Notes: a model not told the origin generated them from the letters alone. A DNA stretch of 27,758 nt from Mnemiopsis leidyi (GCA_000226015.1 JH153151.1:172144-199901), one strand, 5' to 3'; positions 1 to 10,468 are shown, counted from the stretch's first letter. Translations and numbers: made by a program.

Positions 1-242
1 TACTTTACTTTACTTTACTTTACTTTACTTTACTTTACTTTACTTTACTTTACTTTACTTTACTTTACTTTACTTTACTTTACTTTACTTTACTTTTACT
101 TTACTTTACTTTACTTTACTTTACTTTACTTTACTTTACTTTACTTTACTTTACTTTACTTTACTTTACTTTACTTTACTTTTACTTTTACTTTTACTTT
201 ACTTTACTTTACTTTACTTTTACTTTTACTTTACTTTACTTT
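1..242. repeat. TACTT microsatellite
   Basis: The window opens in a nearly pure array of the pentamer TACTT, with a few units one T longer around 96, 180-195 and 217-230. It runs off the left edge, so its true length is unknown. It probably lies in an intron of the FERM-domain gene, because the first visible exon begins 1.2 kb downstream. Confidence 0.97.
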
Positions 243-1436
243 ATAACAACTATTATCACTGATCGCAACCTCGAGTTTTTACCACATATTTGTGGTCTTA
301 AAATTGTCACTAATTAAAATCCCGAAAGCACTGAGACCGTATTTGTGTTGTGAGATAACACTGCGATGTTCACTAAATCTATATAAGTATATTGTCTGTT
401 AGCAAAAAACCACCTCACTTTAAATAACGCACTTGGATACAGCCTAAGAACCGATAGCAATAGTTATGATAAATGTAGCAGTAGCTACTATAAATGTAGC
501 AGTAGCTAAGATAAATGTAGCGAATTTATCTACATTTGATATAGAGCAATAGGTTCAGTGAGGTAGCAATTTCTGCAATAAAATATGCATATAAAGCAAT
601 ATAGTCAAGTTGAGAAGTTGGAATAGGATGTATATTGTATATGTCGTGCTGAATGATGAATGTATCAGATAATTAATCTGCCATGTTACGGCAGCAATGT
701 GGCAGTTGCTTTGCAACCATCCATTAACCGTTCCTTAGATATTTGAGAGTATAAGAAGTGCACTGTTCGTTCTGTTTCATGAGAGCCATTACATAATTAT
801 CCAGAGTAGGAACCACAGTACAGTGTTTAAGTATTTGATAAGTAGTGCCAGTAGTGCTGATCTTGTAGATTTAAACCTAAGTAGAAATGTATGATCTCAA
901 TCACGTGTTTACTTCTTAATCTTCTTTTAATAAAATATAATAGTAATAAGTAAACATTTGATTAATCGCTTTAAAGCTAAAAATGGTTCAAAATCTTTTA
1001 GATCTAACCACAGCTATCAAAAGCGATGCTTACGTTGGTATCACATAAATACAAGTAAATATTTGTAACAGAGACTTGAAAATATTCGTGGAGACAGTTA
1101 GTTCCTTTCATCAAAGTAAAAGATTTTACCTCATTTTGTCATGCACTTACTCACATAATACATCATGTACAATGTAGCCATTACGGCGCGCCTGATATGG
1201 CTTTATCGTGGGAGCTTGAAATGGACTCGGTGGTCGTTACATTTCATTTTACCACTAGATCTCCCTTTCCAACTTTTTACAAGATCTATCGCTGCTTTTT
1301 GAAATACAGTGGCACGAGAAAGTTGGCGTTGTTGAAAATGTCTTTTAATTATTCAAATATTCTGCACTAAATGATCTATAATACATGTAGTTAGTAGTAC
1401 TATACCACCCAGTAATCTAAACTATACCTACCGCAG
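243..1436 (+). other. Intron of the FERM-domain gene, no exon seen
   Basis: This AT-rich stretch precedes the first recognisable FERM exon. I looked for the preceding parts of the FERM domain (the ubiquitin-like F1 lobe and most of F2) in all frames and found nothing convincing, so they should lie left of the window. The stretch ends in a weak pyrimidine tract and an AG at 1435-1436. Apart from a short 21-bp tandem repeat near 469-521, I see nothing else in it. Confidence 0.6.
469..521. repeat. 21-bp tandem repeat, about 2.5 copies
   Basis: The unit ATAAATGTAGCAGTAGCTA plus two variable bases starts at 469, 490 and 511; the third copy is partial. It lies in the intron upstream of the FERM exons. 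I see no coding or regulatory role. Confidence 0.85.
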
Positions 1437-3473
1437 GATCTCGAGAGCGAGATAAAAGAGCTCCATGCCATGCACTGCGGACTAACCCCAGAAGAAGTAG
1501 AGCTGAAGTACCTCGAGAAGGCAAAGTGGCTTACCGCTTACGGTGTCGACTCAAGAAGCGTGAAGGATTGCCACGGTCTACAGCTTAAACTTGGTAGGTG
1601 CACAGATACTAGCTGGGATTAGATTTTATAGAAATAGGTACAAGTCTAAAGGGGCTAAAGTCTAAAGAACAGTGTTTTTTATCTTCTGATTGGTTGAAAT
1701 TTGAGACCCTATCTCAAAAAATCCTTTGTCTATTGTTAAACTCAATATAATGTTTCGTCTCAAGACACACGGTGCTTGCTTTTACTAGTTTACAACTTCA
1801 CATTTCTTAAGTGAAGGCTAAGGTCTGAAATCAAACTTATAGAATCTAACTGCATCAATCAGATCTCAGGATGGCAAGTACGTCATATTGATTGTTTCCA
1901 GTAAAATTCTGTTAAACAAACCGTACCAACCTGTCTTTTAGGTATCGCTCCATCCGGTATTCAAGTTTACCAAGGTGGTTCTCTTCTCAACACGTTTGAG
2001 TGGCCACGAATTACCAAACTCAAATTTCATCAGAAAAAGTTCATCATCAAAGTTCAGCCGAAAGAACCAGGTATGATATTATCTTCTGACTTCTGAGGCA
2101 TCTCCCAACAAACGCCGATCTCTGTACCTTAATCTTGGCATTTTTCTCCTTTTTCTGTTAAATAATTTCCTGATTTACCAGGTCCTTCAAGTGTATACTT
2201 ATATAATATAAATAACCTAAGAAACTTGTGTTCTATCTTGTCGTGTGGAGACGTTTTGCAACTAGGTTTTCCGTCGGAGCAGTAACATAATCCTCAAACA
2301 TGACTAAAAGAACGTGAAAAAATAGTGAAGAAAAATTGCTTTCAGGGTCGCGTGAACAAGAACATTCCTTTATAATAGAGCGAACAAAGCACTGCAAAGC
2401 GTTGTGGAGAATCTGTATAGAGCACCACGACTTTTACAAGAGTTTGCCTCCGATAGATCGAACTACTACTTTACTCAGATCTACTAGTCAGGTTTCATTG
2501 GCTTGAAATTGTAAAGTTTTGGGCAGGACGCTAGTTTCAGTTCGTCGGTTTTTAGATACAGGGGGGTGACAAACTTAACGTCACTTTACCGTACATTCAA
2601 TTTTACATGTAATTAACTAAATGTGTCTTTAAAATCATCATAATTAAATCAAAGGAATGCAAGCCGATAAGCGGCTAGTTTTTTACCAGCAGTTTGTGAG
2701 TTTAACCGAGTTTCCCACAGAAGTCACACCGAAACGGTACACAGAGCCGAGAAAACATCCGGAGTGACACACATCGAGACCGAACAGATTCACACCACAC
2801 ACCGCGCACAAACAGGTCTCAGCCAAACACTCCGCACCGCAACACTCGCTCCGACCACACATCCAGAAACAACACCACTCCTACAAGAACACACCACACG
2901 TCTAGGCTACCAGACTACGCACCACGTCATACAGAACAGCGCGTTCCAGACTACTCCCGCACTGCCCAAGACACACGCCCGCGCATGGACTACTACAATT
3001 CCTTACCGCGCAAGCGCCATGACTTCCCTGGCGACACAAACAAATACACGGAGAAGGGATACTACGACAAGAACATATCAAACTACAACAACCACAGTAA
3101 TGGTACTTTAAACAAGCGCTCCAAGTCTATTGGTGCAGGCGATGTGCTGGATCTGGACTACCCAGAAAAGCAGCGACCCTACTCCGGAACTAATTACAGG
3201 ATGGACTACCGTGACTACAACTACGGCGCGTCGAACGACGCGTTTAGAACCTTCTTCACAGACACAGTGCTGCAGAACAAAACCCAGTATCACAGTAACT
3301 ACGGGAAGTCCTGGGCTAACAACGTGAATTATGGAGACGCGCAGAACAATGGGCAGCCTCCCCGGAACGGGTCGAAGAGCACACCCGATGTTAGACTTGC
3401 TGCTTCCCAGCCTGCCTTCATGACTTCCTCCGCTATGAGGCAAGCAAACTTCCTTATGACCACAGAGTTATAA
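1437..3473 (+). CDS. FERM-domain protein, EPB41L4/EPB41L5 (Yurt)-like, 3' exons
   Basis: Four in-phase exons: 1437-1593, 1942-2070, 2346-2491 and the terminal exon 2721-3473 (stop at 3471), giving 394 visible residues. The first exon encodes the end of the FERM F2 lobe (LEKAKWLTAYGVD). The next two encode the PH-like F3 lobe (GIAPSGIQVYQGG, FEWPRITKLKF, then REQEHSF and CKALWRICIEHHDFY), which closely follow Yurt/EPB41L5-type proteins. FERM proteins of this group link membrane proteins to the cortical cytoskeleton and shape epithelial polarity. The 250-residue tail is low-complexity, first rich in His, Thr, Arg and Asn, then in Tyr and Asn, and I recognise no FERM-adjacent (FA) motif in it. 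The last residues, TTEL, fit a class I PDZ ligand. The N-terminal half is outside the window. The FERM assignment is firm; EPB41L5, EPB41L4 or FRMD subtype is an inference. Confidence 0.9.
1594..1941 (+). other. FERM gene intron (348 nt)
   Basis: GT (1594-1595) to AG (1940-1941). It splits a glycine codon after its first base. No repeat or nested gene is visible. Confidence 0.85.
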
Positions 3474-4360
3474 ATGTGAGATATGTCGTGATTGGTTTGT
3501 GGCGTCTTGTGGTGGATGGTGTAGACGCTTTGTTTGAAAACTTGGAAGTTTTAAAAGTTTTAAAACTTTCTGCTTTGAATTCGGGCAATGCTGCTTACAA
3601 TTACTGACAGTGTTTAATTCTCTAAATTAAGATGGGTTTTTTAAGTTTAATCAACATGTGCTTTGTCATGTTAAAGACAAAGTCAATGACAAAAAGCAGT
3701 TAAAATACTGGGTTTTATGCGATCTGATTGATTTCACACGCCATTGTTTTGCTCTTTGATGTGGGATCAAATTTGTATCTGTACATGATTTTAAGTAAAC
3801 ACGATTCAGTATTATGACAGAGAATATGATTGATAATGTTTTGTTGACACAGCCAGTTTGTATTATATCATTATTATTATGTTTAAATTCATTTAAAACA
3901 TAAGAAAACTTCAGATTTTCACTTATCATCAAAACAAAATTATAATGACTACATCAAATCATCACAATTCAAACATTGTACATAAAATTTATTCAATTCA
4001 CGATCTCCAGAATCCTAACTATCTCAGCGAATTTTATCTGCAAGTGTTTTTGGGTGATATCTTGCCACTACTCACGACTTAGTCAAGGAGTTGAGATATT
4101 GCTACGCAAATAGCGGTTATAAGGTAATTAATCAGTTCCTAAAATTCTTAAACTTACTTCTTTGCTAATTTGTCAGCATCTAATGTACTCATAATCTTAA
4201 TCCCTGCCTAATCAAACGCACTGGTTCAGAAACGTTTATTCTCTACATGTAAGATTCTATGATTCCAGTTAAGCTAATCGTTAAGTCCTTTGAACAGAGG
4301 TGAGTCCTCCTAATAGCACGTCTAGTACGGTTACAGTTCAACTTCGAGTAGTCTAGATTA
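3474..4360. other. Intergenic gap between convergent 3' ends
   Basis: AT-rich sequence between the FERM-protein stop on the + strand and the receptor stop on the - strand. It should hold both 3' UTRs. I find no AATAAA on the + strand for the FERM gene. On the minus strand a canonical AATAAA lies about 120 nt past the receptor stop. Open frames here are short and unconvincing. Confidence 0.7.
4235..4240 (-). promoter_or_regulatory. Poly(A) signal AATAAA for the receptor gene
   Basis: The + strand reads TTTATT, which is AATAAA on the minus strand, about 120 nt downstream of the receptor stop codon. This is a normal distance for a 3' UTR signal. The position is seen in the sequence; its use is inferred. 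Confidence 0.5.
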
Positions 4361-7300
4361 CTATTCCTCGGAAACCTTCACTTTTGTGGTTCTTGTCACA
4401 AAAATTTTTTCTTGAGATGTCGTGGTGAACCCTTCAGGTTTTCGGGCTGTGGTTTTCATTCCAAATCTCTCCGATCTTGTCGTCTTTCCTGTATCTGTAG
4501 ATTGAAGAACTTGTATTTGTGTTTCCGGCTGTATGGAGGAGCAGAATCTGGAGATGTTCAAGAACCTTTTCCACTTTTTCAGAAGATCTTTATTCTGGAG
4601 AACATAGATGTAGAAGATGATCATTCCTTGAGAAGAGTTACAGATAATGAAGAACCATCTCAGCCAAATAGTGTTGATCTCTTTGATGATGAGGAAGAAA
4701 CCAAGTATCCAACCTACTCCAAACATAGTCATAACTGTCACTGCAAACTTAAGTTGCTTCTTTATTTTTTGTTCTTCCCGGGTCGGCAAACCGTCATTTT
4801 CTTTTTTGTTCTTCCACAATATCGACCATGACAGTCGGATGAAGATGTAGGTGTTGAACAAGATACAGAAGGTTACTGGAGCATAGAAAATTACCAATCC
4901 TGAATCCATATTGTTTGCGGAGGAAGCAGGTCTCAGGGTTGGCTAAGTTTGATTGACCCCAGACAATTCCAATAAGAGGAAAAATCAGAGGAATTACCCA
5001 GCAAGCCAAGTTGAACTTCACCATATACCTGCTGATGTAAGAGTTGAACACATCACTTACCAAGGTACGGTACATGACCACAGCTTCGCACACCATCCAG
5101 GCCATCTGACAAAGCCAGAAGTAGTTCATCAGAGAGGCCACGATTGTGCATGGAAGAGAGGCAATGTCTTTGTCCAGTGGCATTTTGTTTTTCTCTACGT
5201 CAACAGATGTCAGAGGTTCCATTAAGAAGAAGACTAGGATTGAGAATATGAGAGAGGTGACCAGAAGTAGGTTAATTTTGACGGGCCTTGTTTTTCTCAT
5301 TTCTTTAGCTGGCAGATAGGCTAGGATGGTTAATATTAGACATCCTAGGCTGGATTTAAGAAGAACCGATGTCACTGTTTCCTCAAGCGGGTTGTAATCA
5401 CTGTCAAATGACATTAAGACTGCGAAACTGGCCATGTGAGAACATTTGCAATTAACCCTTTTTTTCTTTCTACCCTCAACCTCCATATTTGTGGTACTTC
5501 CAAACTCGTGACCGGAAACCCAGACCTTCTTGTCGTTGTTGTAAAATGCACATTCATACTTAGAATTCAGAGCCAGTTTGTGGGACACCTCTGGTTGTAC
5601 GTCGTCAACAGTAAAATTAAGCTCAATCACCTTTCCATGTTCAAAGTTATATATTTCCGTTATGTTTGCATAATTGATGTCTGCGATCAATGAAACAACC
5701 TTGCTGATGGGATTATCAAGTTTACCCTGGCTCCACCACTGTTTGGTAACAGCTGTTGTAACATCTTGAACCGTTTCGCTTTCTGGATAGAAATTCTTGC
5801 TGTTGTATATCACAGCAGTGACGGTGCTATTCGGATGACCTGGCACTTTTACCGAGAAAAATGTCTCCTTGCCTCTGTCCTTTGAGTAAAATTCACTTTT
5901 AGTCAAGTTACTTATATCGCCCGAGATCGAAAAAGACGTGCTTTCCCCTGCAGGTGGTATTACTACCACTGTTAATGTTTCTTTTTTTAAGTAGATAGAA
6001 TCATTAGATTCTAATGAAATTCTGTTAGCAAGATTTCCTGCAGCATTTCTCATTCTTCTGGAGGCATTTTTCTTGGCTATTTCTTCAGAGGATGTAGAAT
6101 TTTGCACGCTATCCAATATCTCCATGACATTGGATCTAACTTTTATATTAAGCTGTTCATCTTCTTCTCTAAACTTGACGATCAAGTTCAGAATTTCAGC
6201 TACATTGTTCACGTCCTCAGTCATCATACTTGCAGAGAAGTTTTGTGCAATAACCTTCATGTTTTCAGATACTATCTTTTGAGATTTCACAGAACTGATT
6301 TTCTCTGCTTCGTCTAGAATATGAAGGATCTTCTTATAAACCTTTGATTTGCAATTTCCAAAATCAGTTTCCTCAAATTTCCCAGTCTTTTCGTCACATT
6401 TCTTGTATGCATTTTGAACATCCATCTCCTCGTTATAAAAGCAGTTCATGTTAGCCTCTTTTGCTGGTTTAGTGGAGGGCCAATAGTACGTTCCGTAAAT
6501 ATTATTTTCTTCAATACATCCATGCTCACAGAAAGACGCTCCAGAAACACAAATCCCTGTTGAAAGTTTTTACATTAACGTTTATAAATTTGGAAGATTA
6601 TACATTAACGTAAATAAATGTTGAGTTATGCAGATCAGTTAGTTGATAAGTTATGATCATAGAAATTTTGAATCGATATTTCTATCTTATATTTTAACTG
6701 AATGATATTTTTATCATATCACATATAAATATAGCAAATTTTCAAGCATATCAAGAAGAATACTGTTAGAGTTAAATTTGCAAACGTTACAAGCACAATA
6801 TGCAGTTCAAACGTATTTGCCCAGTATTTAAATCTCAAATCATGTGTCTAAAACGAGTAACTGTTTATGATAACTTGGTTTATGCGAACTTATACGAATT
6901 TCACTTTTGTTTTAACTTTCCTATGTGTAATATTCAATCCAATGATGAGATGAGTAAAAGGGTATTATTCTATATTACTTAGCAAGATAATTTTTACTAT
7001 CTATTATTTATACCATATAATGTGTCAAAAGAATATTTTTTGGGAGCGTGCCAAGTTATGAGATGTATACTATACCATGTACTTATATAAATACTATTTA
7101 TATAAACAATACGTGTAACAAAATGATGAAGTTAGTAAAAATTAATGAACAACCTAGTCGTGGTACGCCTCTGTAGAAAAATTTTCCGACAGACTCAACG
7201 TCGATAAACTCTATTTTTTCTATCTACTTTTCTGTTCAAATATTCTTCCCAGATTGTTGCAGGACATGTTAGGTCTGAAAAGAGAAAATCCAAAGCCAAA

Positions 7301-7583
7301 ACTTCGTTGACGTGTATTTGAAGTCGGGTCTCCATATTTCTGACAAGTGTTGTTCTCCACACATTTGTTTGATCCGTAGGTGGGGGGGTTGACAAATGAA
7401 GAATGCAAGGATAAATTCTGTTAAATATCGCAATTTGCAAATGACTTACTAGAACATCTCCAATGTGCTCACCAATAGATGTGTAGAAATAAAGTTGAAA
7501 ATAGAATGATTCTGTCTTAACTTCCAATGGTTCATTTTCTAGGTTGAAGTCTATCATTGTATTTTCTTCGGCTAAAATCCACC
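4361..7583 (-). CDS. Adhesion G-protein-coupled receptor, 3' part, frame broken
   Basis: One long exon (6556 down to 4361) encodes, in order: a Cys-rich EGF-like end (CVSGASFCEHGC), an HRM-like piece (WPST...CDEKTGKFEETDFGNC), a GAIN-like region with many N-glycosylation sequons, a GPS, seven membrane segments and a cytoplasmic tail. TM3 (NYFWLCQMAWMVCEAVVMYR), TM6 (FGVGWILGFF) and TM7 (NSSQGMIIFYIYVL) are typical of adhesion GPCRs, which sense contact or force through a tethered agonist. Upstream ectodomain sequence lies at 7583-7228 and joins the long exon in phase across a 671-nt intron. More N-terminal exons and the signal peptide were not found. Two oddities: the reading frame breaks between TM4 and TM5 (near 4921), and the ectodomain needs either a 32-nt intron or a frameshift. 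The gene may be intact with assembly errors, or a recent pseudogene. The family is certain; the subfamily is not. Confidence 0.93.
4919..4928 (-). other. Frameshift at the start of receptor TM5
   Basis: The upstream frame reads ...NPETCF and then leaves the homologous path. The downstream frame continues SANNMDSGLVIFYAPV, a normal extracellular loop 2 to TM5 sequence. The join requires one extra base or two missing bases in the short pyrimidine run at about 4919-4925. Without correction the upstream frame runs to a stop near 4794, losing TM5-7. No splice sites could remove the break. Confidence 0.9.
5412..5552 (-). other. GPS motif and tethered agonist of the receptor, non-canonical
   Basis: The GPS reads CAFYNNDKKVW ... 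VNCKCSHMASFAVLM. The last two cysteines, the histidine and the FAVLM agonist core are conserved. The usual cleavage tripeptide His-Leu-Thr/Ser is here His-Met-Ala, so the Thr/Ser nucleophile is missing (Ala codon at 5430-5432). The Cys of the usual Trp...Gly-Cys element is also absent (WVSGHEF). From family knowledge, a receptor with this change should fold but not self-cleave. Confidence 0.85.
6557..7227 (-). other. Receptor gene intron (671 nt)
   Basis: Donor GTAGAT at 7227 and acceptor CAACAG ending at 6557. Phases match: one base on the left and two on the right form an Arg codon. The intron is strongly AT-rich; a 60-codon open frame on the + strand inside it has no recognisable motif. 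Confidence 0.85.
7228..7583 (-). other. Receptor ectodomain exon(s), with 32-nt intron or frameshift
   Basis: After a good acceptor (CTCTTTTCAG ending 7584), sequence rich in aromatic residues follows (GWILAEENTMIDFNLENE, then FYFQLYFYTSIGEHIGDVL). A second frame then holds a Cys- and Asn-rich stretch (KCVENNTCQKYGDP ... NMSCNNLGRIFEQK) that ends at the donor at 7228/7227. The frames join either through a 32-nt intron at 7418-7449 (GTAAGT ... TTAACAG, phases consistent) or through a one-base error in the seven-C run (minus strand) at about 7382-7388. I do not recognise the domain; the alternation suggests beta-strands. Confidence 0.6.
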
Positions 7584-7800
7584 CTGAAAAGAGGGTTATC
7601 ATTTTTAGCACTGTGTTATTAATGTTGTTAATGGCAACTTGATTTAATTATTTCTGCTAAGTACTATTTTCCAAGGTTTATTTTCACTCATCGTTTATTA
7701 CACTTGAACTTTAAAGTCAGTATAACAAAATTACGATACTCAAACCACCAAGTACACTATTATAGAGACAGTATTCTGGGGGAAAATTTGTTTTGAAACG

Positions 7801-7898
7801 TTAGGTGTCTTCAAATTGTTTTTTGATCTTAGGAGGAGTATCCAAATTGTTTTGATTTTTGGAGGAGTCTTAAATTTGGTTTGATCTGAGACACCTCC
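7801..7898. repeat. Imperfect tandem repeat with inverted ends
   Basis: About three diverged copies of a unit containing TC(A/T)AAATT(T)GTTT and GGAGGAGT. The outer ends form an inverted pair, AGGTGTCT at 7803 and AGACACCT at 7889. It may be a degraded non-autonomous transposon. No function is visible. Confidence 0.55.
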
Positions 7899-8038
7899 AT
7901 CTAAAATAAGCTTTTTAATGCCTTTTTAAAAAAAGTTTTCTGTTAAACAAAATCAAAATTAGGGAGGGAGGAGGGGAGGGGGTAAGGAAGTGACGCAGAC
8001 CATGACACCCTGGAATTTGCCCTATGATCAATGGTAAA

Positions 8039-8242
8039 AAAATTGACCACGACCATAGAAATTTAAAATTTTGCCCATTTGACCACGGTAATTTCAAAAA
8101 TTTGACCACGGTCATAGTTAAATTTTTGGACCATTTGACTATGACACCCGGACGTAGGCAAAATGGTCAAAAATTTGACAATGGTCATAGTCAAATTTTT
8201 TTTGACCAGTTGACCATGACGCCCGGACGTAGGCCGAATGGT
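8039..8242. repeat. 73-bp tandem repeat with internal symmetry
   Basis: Two full copies start at AAAAATTTGAC (8096 and 8169), preceded by a diverged partial copy. Each copy holds GGTCATAG, GACCA.TTGAC and GACG(C/T)... arms, and ends in CCCGGACGTAGGC. TTGACCA and TGGTCAA-like words occur on both strands, giving weak internal palindromes. A more diverged relative appears near 10020-10110. Open frames across it are products of the repeat. Confidence 0.8.
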
Positions 8243-8995
8243 TAAAAAGATCGTTGTCATCTTGCCAGCCCCCCCCCCCCGTTCCTCCCCCGCTTAATGA
8301 ATATTTTTCAGTTTTTAACAACACTAATATTTTAACAACACTTATTTGAGTTATTGGAGTTAAATGTAGTGCATTCATTGTAGGTACTTTGGGCGGAGTC
8401 AGGCTTATATAGGCAGACCTAAGACGTGAAATTACAAATACAATTACTAATACAAATACGAAACTTTTTCCCGTTGCAGACCTAAGAACACTTCATACGA
8501 AAGATTTTACTGGTCAATGATCATCTCTACCCTTCATCCAGAAAAGTGAATTTGACTTAATTATAATATGTTAAGATATATTAAGAATGTGTATTAAGAA
8601 TTTAAGAAACTAGGCCCAATACTCAGGAACTCCACTTAAAATCATGTAATTTGACAACTGTTTCAGCTTGACGACATGTTGTCATATCACTAATTATAAT
8701 AGAGACAGATCATATTCGTTACTTTTGGACCCGTTTGATTTAAATCTTAATCTTAATGGACGGCAGAATTCTTGGGGAGGATTCGTATATCTTTTCTATC
8801 ACGTGACTGTATTTCTCCAATTTAATTGGTCCTATCTGGCTTCACTTTGGCCAATCCCTGTTATATCTTCAAGAGAGTATATTAGTTTGATTCCGTTTGT
8901 TTGCTGGTTAGTTTTGCTAGCAGGGACCCCGTCCTCCTACAGGTTATTCCTACCTTCCACCCCCTTCTACTTTCTCCGTCCTCTCTCCTGCCTCT
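8243..8995. other. Non-coding stretch
   Basis: A poly-C run (8269-8280) follows the 73-bp repeats. The rest is AT-rich unique-looking sequence. A 115-codon open frame on the + strand (8668-9015) ends in the pyrimidine-rich repeat and shows no domain or coding signature, so I do not call it. One TCACGTGA octamer lies at 8799-8806. Confidence 0.5.
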
Positions 8996-8996
8996 T

Positions 8997-9060
8997 ACCT
9001 CCCCCCCCTTTGTAATACTACCTCCCCCACCTTTGTAATACCTCCCCCCCTTTGTAATAC
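8997..9060. repeat. Tandem repeat CCTCCCCC...TTTGTAATAC, three copies
   Basis: Three copies of about 21-23 bp, each a C-rich tract followed by TTTGTAATAC, directly after a longer pyrimidine-rich stretch (from about 8950). Confidence 0.9.
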
Positions 9061-9447
9061 ATGTCTGACAATGTTTTAAACCATGGCAAAAGTTAGTGCA
9101 CATAATTCAATGGCTGAACTCATTCAATTTCTGTACTGTATTCAATGATGCGACTGTAGTCGTTGGATGTGAGTCCGTTTGACAGAATAAATCATGTTAC
9201 TCAGTGTTATCATCCTTACCTTCACTTGTGTTTGAAGAGGCGACTGCTAGTTTTGCCAGGAGTTGTAATATAGTTAGGAATTTAAACATTTATACCGGGT
9301 CATCCAATCTTGTCTGCCCCCTTTGTTTGAAGAATGATTTTGTGGCTACAAGATCTGTGTTAACTTACATTACTGTTCTGCGACACATTTATTTTAAGTT
9401 TTAACATTGGGTCTGATACAAAATTAACATTCGAGCACAATATAATC

Positions 9448-9511
9448 ATTTGAATTTTGAACACAAAATTGACATTTGAACACAAAATCGTCTTTTGAAC
9501 ACAAAATTGTC
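9448..9511. repeat. 19-bp tandem repeat, three to four copies
   Basis: Units of TTTGAACACAAAATTGTC type repeat at 19-bp spacing, with a more diverged copy upstream (GAGCACAATATAATCA). No gene is visible around them. Confidence 0.85.
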
Positions 9512-9673
9512 ATGAAACTCATAACTTGCTCAGGGACGCGATCAAACATTTTAACTTCCTCTTGAACAACATCATTGGTATACTAACAAGAGCGAAAATT
9601 TGGCATGTGCTAGAAGCAAGTACAGAGTGCACTGTTGCAATATGAGGCCAACTTTCTGCTGGAGTGTCTATGA

Positions 9674-9769
9674 AAATGTAAATTGGTGGTTGTGAGCAAG
9701 CAAACACAAAGCTACAGGATCAAATGTAAATTGGTGGTTGTGAGCAAGCAAACACAAAGCTACAGGATC
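9674..9769. repeat. Perfect 48-bp direct duplication
   Basis: Bases 9674-9721 and 9722-9769 are the same 48-bp unit, which begins AAATGTAAATTGGTGGTTG. The identity implies a recent duplication. Confidence 0.95.
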
Positions 9770-9804
9770 TGGCATATGAATCAATCAGAGGACCGGTTAA
9801 AAAA

Positions 9805-9880
9805 TAAGGCGAGGGGACTGGAGCGGGAATTGACCCCACGACCTCCAGTATTCCAGACTGTCGCTATATAACCACTAATA
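9805..9880 (-). mobile_element. tRNA-derived SINE head (putative)
   Basis: On the minus strand an A-box-like TAGTGGTTATATAGC (about 9877-9863) is followed, at tRNA spacing, by the B-box-like GGGTCAATTCCC (9836-9825). Between them lies an anticodon-like arm with CAGT/ACTG stem. No acceptor stem is formed, so this is a tRNA-derived SINE head or tRNA relic rather than a tRNA gene. Its 3' limit is unclear. Confidence 0.5.
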
Positions 9881-10465
9881 TTTTTGTTAAATAAGTAATT
9901 TACCAGAAGATTATCCAGATGACCGCGTCTGTGCTGGCGGGAGGGGGTCAGCATCTTATCACACTGACCCAATACCCTGAAATTTCCCCATGGTTAACGG
10001 TCTAAAAGTTTAATGATGCCGACAATTTGACCAATGACCAAGGCAATTTTCACATTAGACCATAGCCAGGGTAAAAGCATTTTGACTATTTCGACCCGAC
10101 ACTAACGCCCCATCCCCCTATTTTACTTACTTATTTACTACACCAGGTGGATCACAGATCGCCAGCTAGTAAATTTGTTCGGTTCATGCCTTCAGTTTCG
10201 AATATTAAAAGTAGATTTCTATTGGCTCGGTGACACAAACTTCGCTTTTCTACCGCTCTATATACTATAAGTGATTATAAAGAAACATTGCAGCTGTTGG
10301 TTGAATAGAGAAGGTAAGATTAAAGGGTGATAAACAGATACTTAGAAGGATAATTATCGATAAGATAATGTTGTTATTTACCTTTTAAACATTCAAAACC
10401 ATGTCAAAGATTCAGAATGTACGATTGGGCAAGAGATTTTAAGGATACATATTTTTGTAGGAGAA
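9881..10465. other. Non-coding stretch with a diverged dispersed repeat
   Basis: Sequence around 10020-10110 (AATTTGACCAATGACC, GACCATAGCCAGGG, TTTTGACTATTTCGACCC) resembles the 73-bp repeats at 8039-8242 and may be an older copy of the same family. I see no coding region. Confidence 0.45.
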
Positions 10466-10468
10466 TGC

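Noticed and set aside
4412..4831. 139-codon + strand frame opposite the receptor tail
   Set aside because: It is the antisense shadow of the receptor's TM5-7 and tail coding sequence.
8668..9015. 115-codon + strand frame
   Set aside because: Ends in a pyrimidine-rich tandem repeat and has no recognisable motif.
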